Origin: a bacterium
GTDB taxonomy: Bacteria; Vulcanimicrobiota; Xenobia; Xenobiales; JADMJV01
DNA: 55,566 nt
NCBI GenBank assembly: GCA_030149525.1
Contig: JASBRJ010000031.1
Coordinates: 1-55,566, forward strand
Reading direction: 5' to 3'
Each line of letters starts with the position of its first letter. The first letter of the stretch is position 1. Shown piece after piece: positions 19,951 to 29,251 of this stretch. The notes beneath the pieces were generated by a model. The model worked only from the letters and a program-made list of their open reading frames with translations. It ran no database searches and was not told where the DNA came from. Position numbers and translations under genes: made by a program.

Positions 19951-21161
19951 ACAAGGATCGTTGGGATATCGTGGTGGTCGGGGCCGGCGCTGCCGGGCTG
20001 TTTGCGGCGCTGCGCGCCAAAGAGCTCAGCCCTCACCTTCAAGTGTTGATCGTGGAGAAGGGGCCGAAGCCGCTCCGCAAGGTGTCCATTTCCGGTGGCG
20101 GCCGCTGTAATGTCACTCACGCCTGCCACGATCTGGATCGTTTGCTCACAAGCTACCCCCGGGGCGGCCATCGCCTGGAAGCGATTTTCGGGAGATTCAT
20201 GCCCCAGAACACCATCGACTGGTTTCAAGAACGGGGCGTCAAACTAAAGACCGAATCGGACGGGCGAATGTTTCCGGTCACCGACAGTTCTCAAACCGTT
20301 ATCGACTGTCTGCTCGGTCAAGCTCACAAGTTGGGGGTGAGTCTTGAAACCAAAGTCCGAGTGGAAAACATTGAGCCGTGCGGCTCCAACTTTCATCTTC
20401 AAGCAGGATCTCGCAAAATCATAGCCTCCAAACTACTCCTGGCCACCGGCGGCGCCTCTAAGGCCACCTCGTGGCTCAAGAGCCTGGGACACGAGGTCGT
20501 CGCAGATATCCCCTCGCTCTTTACCTTTTGTTGCAACGACCCGCTCTTGCAGGGACTCCAGGGGCTCTCGGTCGACCCGGTGGGGCTGACCCTGAAGACA
20601 GAGCCGGAATATGAAAGCACCGGTCCTTTTCTGATCACCCACTGGGGAGTCAGCGGCCCTGCCGTTCTTCGCCTGTCCGCCTTTGCCGCCCGAACACTGT
20701 TTGAGAACAATTACCGAGCGAGTCTCATCATCGACTTTCTTCCTGACATATCCGAATCGGAACTCCGACTCCAGATGGAAGGGTTGGTCTCGCCCAAACT
20801 GGTTCAGACAACAAGTCCCTTTCCGACGATCCCCAAGCGATTATGGCGGGAACTGGTCACTCGTGGCGGAGTCAAAAAAAACCAGAGTTGGCAAAGCCTG
20901 AAACCCCCTCATATTGAAAAACTCGTAATCACTCTCAAACAACTCCAAGTCGAACTGGACGGTAAGGGCGTCTTCAAAGAAGAATTTGTGACCGCGGGTG
21001 GGCTCCCACTCCACGAAGTTGATGTCTACACCATGGAGAGTCGTCGGGTTCCCGGACTTTACGTGGCGGGGGAACTACTCAACGTAGACGGCATCACCGG
21101 CGGATTCAACTTCCAAAACGCCTGGGCCACCGGCTATATAGCCGGTGAGGCCATGGCCTGA
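19947..21161 (+). CDS. HI0933/BaiN-type NAD(P)/FAD-dependent oxidoreductase
   Basis: A 404-residue flavoprotein. The Rossmann dinucleotide motif G-A-G-A-A-G-L lies near residue 12. The family hallmark S-G-G-G-R-C-N-V-T follows at about 50, T-G-G-A-S near 170, and the C-terminal FAD motif G-E-L-L-N-V-D-G-I-T-G-G-F-N near 380. Known members reduce bile-acid intermediates or oxidise aminoacetone, but most are uncharacterised. GTG 19947, overlapping the VOC stop, is the likely start. A run of eight A residues inside the gene (20876-20883) does not break the frame. Confidence 0.9.
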   Translation: MNKDRWDIVVVGAGAAGLFAALRAKELSPHLQVLIVEKGPKPLRKVSISGGGRCNVTHACHDLDRLLTSYPRGGHRLEAIFGRFMPQNTIDWFQERGVKLKTESDGRMFPVTDSSQTVIDCLLGQAHKLGVSLETKVRVENIEPCGSNFHLQAGSRKIIASKLLLATGGASKATSWLKSLGHEVVADIPSLFTFCCNDPLLQGLQGLSVDPVGLTLKTEPEYESTGPFLITHWGVSGPAVLRLSAFAARTLFENNYRASLIIDFLPDISESELRLQMEGLVSPKLVQTTSPFPTIPKRLWRELVTRGGVKKNQSWQSLKPPHIEKLVITLKQLQVELDGKGVFKEEFVTAGGLPLHEVDVYTMESRRVPGLYVAGELLNVDGITGGFNFQNAWATGYIAGEAMA

Positions 21162-21210
21162 GGAGACACCTCACAGTAAATCCCACAACAGCGTCGAACT
21201 CAAGGATTTG

Positions 21211-22569
21211 ATGAGTCAAGAGATTTCCGGTTTTCTTAAGTCCCAGAGCTCGAGCGGTCAGTATGAGTCGAGCGGTAGCTTCACGTTGGACACCCTGAGG
21301 ATGGGTCGCAAGTTGGCCGGGCACCAACTGCCGGCCCCCGGTCTCTGGCTGGTCAAACTGGTGCAAGCGGCCGTTGCTCTGGAGACCAATGAAATCAAGA
21401 TCTCTTTTGGTACGCGAGGAGTAAGCATCAGCTTTTGGAGGCACGACGAAGGTCCCACGGCCCAGGAGATCCTGGAGGAACTCTTTCGCCCCTCCCCCTC
21501 TCCTGGACGGGCTCTCAAGCATCTCGCCACCGGCTTGAGAGATTGCGTGGCTCGCGACGCCGTGCAGCTCAAATGGGAAGTGATGGATGCCGAGGAATGT
21601 CAAACGGTGACACTCACTAAAGATGCCACCACTTCTACCAGAAGTGGAAGCATCTTAAAAGATACGAGGCAGTTAAAGCTCTACCAGATTCACCTTGAAC
21701 GCCCGGCCCGACGCCCTCCTCTCAAGAAAGCTCTTCGCCAACGTGTGGTGGACATCATGCGAGAAGTTGGTGAGGAATACATGGAAGTGGTGTCTCGCTG
21801 CTGGTGCTGTCCCGTCCCCATCAACATCGACGGAATCGACCTAGAGACCGCTGTCCCACACCCGGGAATGCGTCACCTGACAGACTGTCGCGAAGTGGGC
21901 TGTGGAGTGGACAGATATCACATGGGAGATCACTGGCTGGCTTTGCGGGCGATGACCCTACCCCTCAACCTCACACCTCTACCCACGCCCTACTGGTCAA
22001 GTCTGCCAGAAGGCACCGTCACGGTCATGACCACACCCACCAAGCCGAAAGAGACCTTTCTCACCTGGCCCGTCTCTTCAGCCGCCCCCAACGCCCTGCT
22101 GCTGGTCAGCTTTGCCAGCCTCGCCATCCCCGGCGTGGACTTCATTCTCGACGGTGCCGTGGTCGATCAGTATGAAGTCCCCTATGACCGCCCTCTGGGT
22201 GCCTCGGAACGATTACTCCCCACCTATCAACGCCAGGCCACCGGCTACCGCTATTTCGCCTGTGTGGAACCGGAACAACTCGATCTTTCCGGCTTTTCCG
22301 TACGCCACAAAGAGGCCCTGGGCAGAGAGATTTTAGGAGCAGGTAAGCCCCAGTTGGAGGAGACTCTGGATTACCTCTCCCGTCATCTTGAGCACTATCG
22401 GTTTGCCCCTTCCCCCACGGAGAAGAACGGCCGCTGGTTCAATCGCTTGTTGGCTCCACTGGCCAGGCTCAATCAGGGCTTCACTGTGGGGGAGGCTCGG
22501 CGTACTCTGGGTCAATTGCAGGCCCATCTTTCCCAGGCCGGAAAGACACAGAGTGCCGAAGCCCGCTAA
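21211..22569 (+). CDS. Family P protein 1 (P1): unknown, one of four paralogs
   Basis: A 452-residue protein of a family I cannot name. Shared blocks: E-S-S-G-S-F-T-L-D near 20-28, then a helix L-V-K-L-V-Q-A-A-V; a central C-P-V-P-I-N-I-D-G strand near 205; and a late segment D-G-A-V-V-D-Q-Y-E ... L-D-L-S-G-F-S-V. The last 90 residues are a helical tail not shared in detail. No signal peptide or catalytic motif. The fold could be a degenerate GHKL/HSP90-like ATPase (a helix rich in small residues followed by strands), but this is a weak inference. Start ATG 21211 is chosen by alignment to the paralogs and AAGGA upstream; a GTG at 21145 is possible. The methyltransferase start overlaps its end. 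Confidence 0.65.
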   Translation: MSQEISGFLKSQSSSGQYESSGSFTLDTLRMGRKLAGHQLPAPGLWLVKLVQAAVALETNEIKISFGTRGVSISFWRHDEGPTAQEILEELFRPSPSPGRALKHLATGLRDCVARDAVQLKWEVMDAEECQTVTLTKDATTSTRSGSILKDTRQLKLYQIHLERPARRPPLKKALRQRVVDIMREVGEEYMEVVSRCWCCPVPINIDGIDLETAVPHPGMRHLTDCREVGCGVDRYHMGDHWLALRAMTLPLNLTPLPTPYWSSLPEGTVTVMTTPTKPKETFLTWPVSSAAPNALLLVSFASLAIPGVDFILDGAVVDQYEVPYDRPLGASERLLPTYQRQATGYRYFACVEPEQLDLSGFSVRHKEALGREILGAGKPQLEETLDYLSRHLEHYRFAPSPTEKNGRWFNRLLAPLARLNQGFTVGEARRTLGQLQAHLSQAGKTQSAEAR

Positions 22570-23677
22570 CTCTAGACCCACCATCCCCCGGGGAGACTCT
22601 CTCCCGCAACTGCCTGGTTTCTTCCGCCATCTCACAGAGTCCGACTTCACCTTCGATAACCTTTTAGAACTCTTCCCGGACACCACTCTCACCGGCCGCG
22701 ACTCCAGTCGCCAGGCAGCCTACCGTCTGAGCGCCTCCGAAAGCGGAAAGAGGGCCCATCAACTAGCCCGTCTGTGGCTTCTCAGAGAACCTTTATCTCG
22801 GCCAGACTGGGACTCTCTCCTTGGTTGCGATGTGGTGGAGCAAGGTCTGGAGTTAGGATTGATCAACGGCACTCTCAGGACTCATCTCGAAGCCTGCTTC
22901 GACGTGCAACCTGCTGTGGGAGACCTTTTCCTCACCGACCCGAAATTTCGCCATACCTGGGAGAGCGACAAGCACGGTGTCTACTATCTCGGCAGCGACA
23001 GTTATGCCCTGGCCTACACCGTTCCCCGTCAAGAGATCGAAGACACTCTCGACCTCTTTAGCGGAAGCGGGATCCACGCCGTTCTAGCGGCCAGTCACTC
23101 ACGCCGCGTGGTGGGCGTCGATATCAACCCGCGGGCCGTCTCCATGGGTTATGCCAATGCCGCTCTCAACCAGAAAACCAATATCTGCACCTTCCTTCAA
23201 GGCAACCTGTTCCAGCCCGTGAACGGTCGGAAGTTTGATCTCATCACCGCCAATCCACCCTTTGTCCCAACTCCCGATCAGGATCTTGCCCTCTATCGCT
23301 CCGGCGGAGAAAGCGGTGAACTGCTGACCGCAGAGGTCTTGGAAAAGCTTCATTTGTACCTGAAGCCGGGGGGGATGCTTGCCATGGTCACCAACTACCC
23401 CGTCTTTCAAGACCGAGGCATCCTTGAGCATCATCGTTCTCTGCTAGGAGAGCCTGAGCGATTCGGAATCGCTCTCCTCCATTCGTACACTTTTCCCAGA
23501 GAGATGTATATCCAGATGCATCTCGCTCCCACGGGCGACCCGGTCAAAGATGCAAAGGATCAACAACGTTGGCTGGAAAGCTATCACCGCCAAAAAATCA
23601 AGGCATGGGTTTCGGCGTCCTCTTTTTCTGCCACCTCCCTGAGGGGGAAGCCTGGTCGGTTCGAAAAGACAATGTGA
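22553..23677 (+). CDS. Class I SAM-dependent methyltransferase (frame-shortened)
   Basis: A 374-residue reading frame from GTG 22553, which overlaps the end of P1. After an N-terminal domain of about 150 residues comes a Rossmann methyltransferase: motif I L-D-L-F-S-G-S-G-I-H near 165, V-D-I-N-P-R near 188, and the N-P-P-F motif of amino-group methylation near 238. The frame ends in an atypical Ser/Arg tail. The overlapping -1 frame downstream encodes a sensible C-terminal domain (see 23569-23988). Restoring one A in the AAAAAA at 23593-23598 would give about 478 residues. Resembles two-domain methyltransferases common in Actinobacteria. The substrate is unknown. Confidence 0.8.
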   Translation: MPKPANSRPTIPRGDSLPQLPGFFRHLTESDFTFDNLLELFPDTTLTGRDSSRQAAYRLSASESGKRAHQLARLWLLREPLSRPDWDSLLGCDVVEQGLELGLINGTLRTHLEACFDVQPAVGDLFLTDPKFRHTWESDKHGVYYLGSDSYALAYTVPRQEIEDTLDLFSGSGIHAVLAASHSRRVVGVDINPRAVSMGYANAALNQKTNICTFLQGNLFQPVNGRKFDLITANPPFVPTPDQDLALYRSGGESGELLTAEVLEKLHLYLKPGGMLAMVTNYPVFQDRGILEHHRSLLGEPERFGIALLHSYTFPREMYIQMHLAPTGDPVKDAKDQQRWLESYHRQKIKAWVSASSFSATSLRGKPGRFEKTM

Positions 23678-23988
23678 ACCTGGTTCACAAGCCGATGTCC
23701 ACCGAGGTAGCTCGCTGGCTCCAAGGGGCCCGCGAGTTCGGGCCGGGTCGCTCTCTCCCTGAGAAACTCGTTTTTCACCCGGACTGCCGACTCTATCAAG
23801 AACAGCGAACGGGACAGGGAGTCATCGGTTGGGACTCCGAGTGGCCACCGCTCAAACTATCCGCGCAAGAGACGGAAACCGCCTGCAGAATGATGGAAAA
23901 CGAACCGTTCTCTCCGGCTCCCGAGAATGAGACCTTGATCAGAAAGCTCGGCTCCGAAGGGGCGCTTCAATCTATCTCGACGCTCTAA
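23569..23988 (+). pseudogene. C-terminal part of the methyltransferase in the -1 frame
   Basis: The frame continues the methyltransferase: after W-L-E-S-Y-H-R-Q of the upstream frame, this one reads N-Q-G-M-G-F-G-V-L-F-F, then V-H-K-P-M-S-T-E-V-A-R-W-L, the pattern I expect for the conserved end of such enzymes. No ribosome site supports an independent start (ATG 23605 has none). The switch point is a run of six A residues at 23593-23598. Either a real frameshift, a slippage site or an assembly error explains it. Confidence 0.6.
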
Positions 23989-24095
23989 TTTACACTGCGT
24001 CAACAAGTTCTCAACAAGCGAAGCTCGCTTGCTCAAAAGACGCCAGGGCTCATAGAGCATACTCCACTCAAATCCAAACAAACGGAGTCAAAACT

Positions 24096-24614
24096 ATGAG
24101 TACCATATCCAGCAATCCCACAAGAGTTGCCCCCTCTCCTCAAGGGATGAAGCCCCTCTTTAAGAAGGACGAAACCCCTACTATTCAAGACAGTGTCTTC
24201 TTTCGGCGCGGTGACGGTGTCGGGTCCGACGACTGGTCCTGTCATATGGAGCGTTTCAAAAGCATACGCGACCCGGACCACCCCGACTACATGCCTCGAA
24301 CCGAAGGCTTCCTTGCTGCTGCGGCTGCCATGGGCGCGGGCGCTGCCACAAGTCTTGTGAGTTTGCCCTACTCACTCAGCGTTATAGGCCCGGTGGTGGT
24401 CGGCACCGGATTGTGGGCTTCCGGAAACAGTGACCAGGGCTTGCTCGGAACCATAGGAGAGCATCTCTCGCTCCCCTTCAACGGAGCCTCTAAGGTGTCC
24501 GATGTTGTCTTCGAAAAGGTGGCTGGAAGTTTTTATGATGGGAAAGGGCCAACCCTAACGCTGCACCAGGATAGCGACGGACTGGCCTGGGGGATCCCCA
24601 ACCAGAACCGCTAA
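24096..24614 (+). CDS. Small hydrophobic-core protein with Ser/Pro leader
   Basis: A 172-residue protein. Residues 1-70 are polar, starting MSTISSNPTR and containing T-I-Q-D-S-V-F-F near 30, which recalls Q-D-G-F in the protein at 13586. Residues about 72-110 form an Ala/Gly/Val hydrophobic block able to make two helices. The tail is soluble. GGAG lies about 10 bases before the ATG. No signal peptide. It meets the oxidoreductase gene tail to tail, the two stop codons sharing bases. Function unknown. Confidence 0.65.
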   Translation: MSTISSNPTRVAPSPQGMKPLFKKDETPTIQDSVFFRRGDGVGSDDWSCHMERFKSIRDPDHPDYMPRTEGFLAAAAAMGAGAATSLVSLPYSLSVIGPVVVGTGLWASGNSDQGLLGTIGEHLSLPFNGASKVSDVVFEKVAGSFYDGKGPTLTLHQDSDGLAWGIPNQNR

Positions 24615-25654
24615 TCCGACCAGTCCACCCATCGTCGTTGAGCCTGGCTCTCAAGAGCCAACTCTAGAAAGCGAATGGTGTTGCGAGCCTGTCGTGCGGT
24701 CACGGCAGGCTCCTTCCTTTCTCGAATCGCTCGGGCGACATCGGCGTAATACTGCTCGTAAGCTCCTTTTTCGGTGGGAACTCTGATGACTCTAGACTTG
24801 CCGTCCGCCTCCGAGTGGAGACAGCCCCAAGAATCTTCCCCCTCTTCTCCGAAGCCCTCCTGTTCCGGGGAGCCTCCATTCTTGAGAGCCGCTTCTTGAG
24901 GGTCCAACTCATGTTTGAGGAAGGCGCCTTTGGTGCCGCGGAGATGAAATCTGACGCGCGGTTCGGCAGCCAGACAACTGGCTTTTAGAACAACTCTCAG
25001 CCCGGGGTAGTGTGCTATCACCTCAAAAAAGTCGTCGATCCGAGCCCCTTCCCGCTGACACCGTATGTCGGCCCAGAGACGCTCGGGCAGACCGAAAAGG
25101 CAGAGGGCCTGATCGACAAGATGTGAGCCGAGATCGTAAAGTACCCCGGAACCGGGTCGAGGCTCTTCTCGCCAACCGCCCTTTAAATTGGGACGAAACC
25201 TATCAAAACGGCTCTCAAACTCCACCAGTCGACCCAGTTGACCGCTCTCCAAAATCTTGGAAACAGTGAGAAAGTCGCTGTCCCAACGGCGATTCTGAAA
25301 AACGCTCAGAATTCGCTCAAACCGAGTGGCCGTGTTGATCACCTCGTCCGCTTCGACACTGGTGATGGTGAACGGCTTATCGACCACCACATGTTTTCCC
25401 GCTTCAAGAGCCTGGCAGGCCTGGGGCTTATGAAGTTCGTTGGGGGTAAGAATGACGACCAAATCCACCTCGGTCTTTAGCAACTCTTCCAGCGAGCGCA
25501 CAATCTCAACGCCCCGATAGTGCTCGCGAGCCGTATCGCCGTGGCGTTCTACAACATGAGTGATCTGCATGGTCGGCTGGGCAGAAATGAGAGGTCCATG
25601 AAAGACCCTCGCCACCGTGCCGAACCCCACCAGTCCAACCTTTATTCTGTTCAT
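24611..25654 (-). CDS. Gfo/Idh/MocA family oxidoreductase
   Basis: A 347-residue dehydrogenase of typical family length. The N-terminal Rossmann motif is V-G-L-V-G-F-G-T-V-A-R at about 6-16. The family motif E-A-G-K-H-V-V-V-D-K-P lies near 90, with the conserved Lys of E/D-K-P. The second half is the alpha/beta substrate domain, with Y-D-L-G-S-H-L-V-D near 170. It oxidises or reduces sugars or related compounds with NAD(P). ATG 25654 has GAAGGG about 9 bases upstream; a longer frame to 25789 lacks support. It resembles the YdgJ/YvaA branch, but the substrate is unknown. Divergent from the CarD-like gene. Confidence 0.9.
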   Translation of the reverse strand: MNRIKVGLVGFGTVARVFHGPLISAQPTMQITHVVERHGDTAREHYRGVEIVRSLEELLKTEVDLVVILTPNELHKPQACQALEAGKHVVVDKPFTITSVEADEVINTATRFERILSVFQNRRWDSDFLTVSKILESGQLGRLVEFESRFDRFRPNLKGGWREEPRPGSGVLYDLGSHLVDQALCLFGLPERLWADIRCQREGARIDDFFEVIAHYPGLRVVLKASCLAAEPRVRFHLRGTKGAFLKHELDPQEAALKNGGSPEQEGFGEEGEDSWGCLHSEADGKSRVIRVPTEKGAYEQYYADVARAIRERKEPAVTARQARNTIRFLELALESQAQRRWVDWSD

Positions 25655-25855
25655 ACTGCACGCCCTTCGCCTCCCGCAACGTCCTTCATCTTTTGACGTA
25701 AGAGCATATCTTCGATAAGCTAGAGGTGTTGGACCCAGACGCTCGTTGAGCCCAGCTCCGAGTTTGAGTTTGCCAGCTCTGCGGTCCATTCAGTTGTGTT
25801 AGGGAATGTGAGGTTTGGCTATTTCTATTGTCGTGCCCTAAGAAAGGATGGAACT

Positions 25856-26344
25856 ATGGTAAAAGATATGCCCTTTAAAATTGGTCAGGAGGTCATGGTC
25901 CCTATGCGTGGACTGTGCGAGATTGTCGACGTGAAGGTGGAGACGATTCTTGACCAGACCATCGGTTTTGTCCATCTCAAGCCTCGCAGCGGAGACTCTC
26001 TGGTGAAGATGCCGGTCAAACAGTTAGAAGAGCAAGGCGTACGCTCTCTGGTGTCTGAAGAAGAGATACTGTCTGCCTTGGAGCCCTCGGAGGAGGTCGA
26101 AGATCTCTGCGACGTCAACTTCATTGACCGCATCGAACGTTGGACTCATGTCCTAAGGGACGGGGACTATGGGGTTCGAGTTCAGGTTCTTCGAGAGATG
26201 CGACTGGTGGAGAAAAAAAGCGAACTGAGTAAACAGGAGAAAGCCCTCCAAAAAAAGACGCGATTGGCTGCTCGACGCGAAATAGAAACGGTTCTAGAGA
26301 CTTCGGCTGCGGCGGCGGGTCGACGGCTTAACCTGGCGCTCTAG
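25856..26344 (+). CDS. CarD/CdnL-family transcription factor
   Basis: A 162-residue protein, the size of CdnL/CarD. The N-terminal RNA-polymerase-interaction domain (K-I-G-Q-E-V-M-V-P-M-R-G at 7-18) is a Tudor-like barrel that binds the beta subunit; the C-terminal part is helical and binds DNA just upstream of -10. The family stabilises open promoter complexes, often at rRNA genes. ATG 25856 has AAAGGATGGA before it; a longer frame from 25796 is unlikely. The second half (from about 95) is rich in Arg, Lys and Glu, as expected. Single-gene context; no operon partner. Confidence 0.85.
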   Translation: MVKDMPFKIGQEVMVPMRGLCEIVDVKVETILDQTIGFVHLKPRSGDSLVKMPVKQLEEQGVRSLVSEEEILSALEPSEEVEDLCDVNFIDRIERWTHVLRDGDYGVRVQVLREMRLVEKKSELSKQEKALQKKTRLAARREIETVLETSAAAAGRRLNLAL

Positions 26345-26426
26345 AAGATAAGTTTTGGCAACAATTCGTCAACTTACCCGATAGCCACTCCAGATCCCGT
26401 TCAGGCACGATTCGTATACTGAAGCC

Positions 26427-26720
26427 ATGAATTGGAAACAAAGCAGCAACCGCAGCGGATTCGCCGGCGGTGCGATCAAAGTGAAACGAACGGATATCCC
26501 CGCCGAACTGGAGGTGATTGAATACTCCCCCAGGAGCGCGCGTCTGGCACTACCCGGCGATGCCCCCCGGGCCGGCTCCCAGTTTCCTATTGCCATATTG
26601 GGCCGTGAGGAGGGAGTTTGCCAATGCTGGGCTCGCGTTCAGTGGGTCAACGCAGTGAGCAGCGACTTCGTCATTGCGGGCGTGGAGTTTCTGGACGAAA
26701 ACTGCCAGGCGGCCGTTTAG
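26427..26720 (+). CDS. PilZ-like small protein lacking the RxxxR motif
   Basis: A 97-residue protein resembling a PilZ beta barrel: a strand pattern with S-P-R-S-A-R-L-A-L in place of the usual D-x-S-x-x-G, and V-Q-W-V-N-A ... V-I-A-G-V-E-F-L at the end. The N-terminal R-x-x-x-R for c-di-GMP is missing, so it may not bind the nucleotide. ATG 26427 follows an AT-rich leader. The assignment is weak; it could be another small barrel protein. Confidence 0.5.
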   Translation: MNWKQSSNRSGFAGGAIKVKRTDIPAELEVIEYSPRSARLALPGDAPRAGSQFPIAILGREEGVCQCWARVQWVNAVSSDFVIAGVEFLDENCQAAV

Positions 26721-26782
26721 CGTTTCGGCCCAAACGGAAAAACTTGTGGAGGGTATAAGAGAACGGCTCCAAAGTGGTCACT

Positions 26783-27703
26783 ATGCCTCTTCTCTTGTGC
26801 TTGCTGTTGATGTGTCTGGGGATGCCCACGATCGCCGACGAGCTTCCCAACACCGATATCTTGGTCTTCCAGATCCAGGCCGAAGGCGGCAGCTATCGAC
26901 TCAGCGACCCACAGGACGTAGCCCAAGCGAGCGGCTACGATAATCAACCCTCTTTCAGCGCCGACTCGAAGAACATCTTTTTCTCCAGAATCGAAGACGA
27001 CCAGTCCGACATCTGGCGCTGGTCACCGTCCGGGGAGGCCGAGAATCTCAGCAAGAGCCCCTGGAGCGAATACTCGCCCACTCCCATTCCCGGAACCCAA
27101 GACCTGCTCTCCACGGTCATGGTGGAGGAGACGGGAGTCCAAAGGCTCTGGACCTACTCTCCCTACGCCGGATTTCAACTTCTGTTCCCCACGGTTCAAC
27201 CCGTAGGCTACCACGCCTGGAGCGGTGAAAATGTCGCCCTTTTCGTGCTGGGCGTTCCCCACGAGTTGCGGGTAGCTCAGTGGGGCGTGGAGGGAGCCAG
27301 GAAAGTCGATGAAAATATCGGCCGATGCCTGCAAAAGGTTCCCCAGCGCAATGCGGTTAGCTACACAAAAATTGAAAACGGTGAGCACCGCCTCAAGATT
27401 TACGATTTCCAGACTCAAAAAACCACAAAACTGAGAAAGCTTCCCTCAGGCAGTCAGGACTACGCCTGGCTCGACCAGAGCCACGTCGTGACCTGGAACG
27501 GCACCACGCTGGTCTATGGAGACGCCAGGAGAAACACAGGTTGGAAAACACTTGCTTCGCCAAAGCCGTTGAGGGCGGTCACTCGGTTAGCGGTCTCTCC
27601 CGACGGCTCCAAACTGGCCGTTGTCTTCGAACCGGAAAGTGACGCTCTGCACCTCAAGTCCGAGACGGTATCTTGGACAACGCTCTTTCGGCCATGGCGG
27701 TGA
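26783..27703 (+). CDS. Exported TolB-like beta-propeller protein
   Basis: A 306-residue protein with a short hydrophobic leader (residues 2-18), probably a signal peptide with a weak basic start. Repeats of about 45 residues with W-S-P-S-G, S-P-T-P-I-P-G and L-A-V-S-P-D-G-S-K-L-A-V resemble WD40-like PD40/TolB blades; F-S-A-D-S-K-N-I-F-F-S-R near 55 is the best match. About five or six blades can be counted. It probably binds peptides or proteins in the periplasm. GTG 26774 is an alternative start. The last 50 bases overlap the GMC oxidoreductase gene tail to tail. Confidence 0.7.
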   Translation: MPLLLCLLLMCLGMPTIADELPNTDILVFQIQAEGGSYRLSDPQDVAQASGYDNQPSFSADSKNIFFSRIEDDQSDIWRWSPSGEAENLSKSPWSEYSPTPIPGTQDLLSTVMVEETGVQRLWTYSPYAGFQLLFPTVQPVGYHAWSGENVALFVLGVPHELRVAQWGVEGARKVDENIGRCLQKVPQRNAVSYTKIENGEHRLKIYDFQTQKTTKLRKLPSGSQDYAWLDQSHVVTWNGTTLVYGDARRNTGWKTLASPKPLRAVTRLAVSPDGSKLAVVFEPESDALHLKSETVSWTTLFRPWR

Positions 27704-29198
27704 TGGTAAGGGAGGGGTTCACTCCAAGGTTCGCCGACATGGCGGAACCATCGACTACGTAGAGTCCGGGATAGCCGAAGACTTCCTGATTGACGTCAAT
27801 CACGCCCTCCTCGGCGTTCGTTCCCATGCAACAACCGCCGAGGATATGAGCCGTGGTGGGTATGCCCAACAGAGTTTCCGTAATCAAACTGTGGGCGAAT
27901 CCGTCCACCTGACGAGCGTATTCTCGGGCCAATTCCGTCGCTTCCGGGATACTGTTGGTGGGCCGAGGCCCGGTGGTGTGCTCGGAACTCAACCCTCTTT
28001 GGAAACCCGTCCAAATGTTACGCCCAAGCTTCAATCGGAGATGTCCGTCGATGCTTCGCATGTAGAGCAAAATGGCCGTTCGCCTGGCGTGATCCGACTT
28101 AAAGATGGAGCGAAGATAACGAACAGGGTTGGTCACCAGAGTTCGCACCAGGTGAGCCAAGCGCTCCACGGCGTGGCTCCCGGGGACATGAGGGGCCGCC
28201 AAAAAACGGAAAAAATCGGAGCCCGGTGGATAGCGGCAAGGCTCAATGTGAGAGTGCTCATCGGTCTGAAGGATGGAGCCGATAGCCACTCCCTGGGAAA
28301 AGTCCAACTCGTGATTGTTGGAGACCACTCCGATGAGAGATTCCGAGTTTGTTCTGACAAAGTCTCCCAGTTGAGAGGAAAGCTTGGGAAGCCCCTGTGC
28401 ACTCTCTTTGAGTTTCAAGAGCAACGGAACGGTTCCCATCACCCCGCCACAAAGAAAGACTCTTCCGGTGGTGTACTCGCCTCTGGATGTGGCCACCCGG
28501 TACCCCTCTTGCAGGGGGTTGATCCAGGTCACCTCGGTATCGGCGAGGATCTCTGCTCCAAGGTTTTCCGCCAGGTAGAGGTAGTTCTTGTCTAAAGTGT
28601 TCTTGGAGTTGTAGCGACAACCGAGCATGCATCCGCCGCATCCGATGCAGCCGGTTCGCTCCGGGCCTCGGCCGTCGAAATAGGGGTCGGGGCTGGTCAC
28701 TCCTGCCTCCCCGAAATAAACACCCACCGGATTCATTCCGTACTGCTCTTCCCGACCCGTCGCTCTCGCCACAGCGGCCAGGGCGTGATCGGCGTCTCTT
28801 GGGAGCTTGTTCGTGGTGGCCCCCAACATACGACGGGCTGTTTGGTAATGAGGCTCAAGCTCTTTTTTCCAATCGGCCAGATGGGCCCAGCCTTCACCCT
28901 TAAAGAAACTGTCCGGGGGATGAGGGAGCGTGTTGGCGTAAACGAGCGAGCCCCCGCCGACTCCAACTCCCGACAAGGCCGTGATGTGAGGGAGAAAGGT
29001 CATCTTGAAGAGCCCCCTCCAGCCGAGCCGGGGGGCCCACAACCAGCGATTCACCTCGCGGTTGGTCTTAGGGAAATCTTCTGGAGCGAACCGCCGACCC
29101 TTCTCCACAACGAGGACTCGGTAGCCTTTCTCCGAGAGGCGGAGAGCGCTCACGCTGCCTCCAAAACCCGAGCCAACTATGATAGCGTCATAGTCCAT
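27654..29198 (-). CDS. GMC-type FAD oxidoreductase (cholesterol-oxidase-like)
   Basis: A 514-residue flavoprotein. The FAD-binding G-S-G-F-G-G lies at 9-14, S-G-V-G-V-G-G-G-S-L-V-Y near 75-86, a Cys-rich segment G-C-I-G-C-G-G-C-M-L-G-C-R-Y near 183, and a C-terminal G-G-C-C-M-G-T-N ... D-G-S-A-M-S-A-N-L-G-V-N-P-S-L-T-I. This matches the bacterial cholesterol-oxidase-like GMC branch, which oxidises sterol or long-chain alcohols. The four-Cys segment could hold a metal or FeS cluster. Family is sure, substrate is not. It lies just downstream of the coiled-coil gene at 29252 on the same strand. Confidence 0.9.
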   Translation of the reverse strand: MDYDAIIVGSGFGGSVSALRLSEKGYRVLVVEKGRRFAPEDFPKTNREVNRWLWAPRLGWRGLFKMTFLPHITALSGVGVGGGSLVYANTLPHPPDSFFKGEGWAHLADWKKELEPHYQTARRMLGATTNKLPRDADHALAAVARATGREEQYGMNPVGVYFGEAGVTSPDPYFDGRGPERTGCIGCGGCMLGCRYNSKNTLDKNYLYLAENLGAEILADTEVTWINPLQEGYRVATSRGEYTTGRVFLCGGVMGTVPLLLKLKESAQGLPKLSSQLGDFVRTNSESLIGVVSNNHELDFSQGVAIGSILQTDEHSHIEPCRYPPGSDFFRFLAAPHVPGSHAVERLAHLVRTLVTNPVRYLRSIFKSDHARRTAILLYMRSIDGHLRLKLGRNIWTGFQRGLSSEHTTGPRPTNSIPEATELAREYARQVDGFAHSLITETLLGIPTTAHILGGCCMGTNAEEGVIDVNQEVFGYPGLYVVDGSAMSANLGVNPSLTITAMAERALSKIPSRT

Positions 29199-29251
29199 CG
29201 GAGTAAGATTCGCGGGAGGAAACGGTTACCCTGGCGCTTGACCGGACCTCC

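Noticed and set aside
20876-20883. Run of eight A residues in the flavoprotein gene as a frameshift site
   Set aside because: The reading frame and FAD motifs continue undisturbed on both sides.
27621-28595. 324-residue open frame on the plus strand
   Set aside because: It is the antisense of the GMC oxidoreductase, whose FAD and Cys motifs are clear. It has no ribosome site or family motif.
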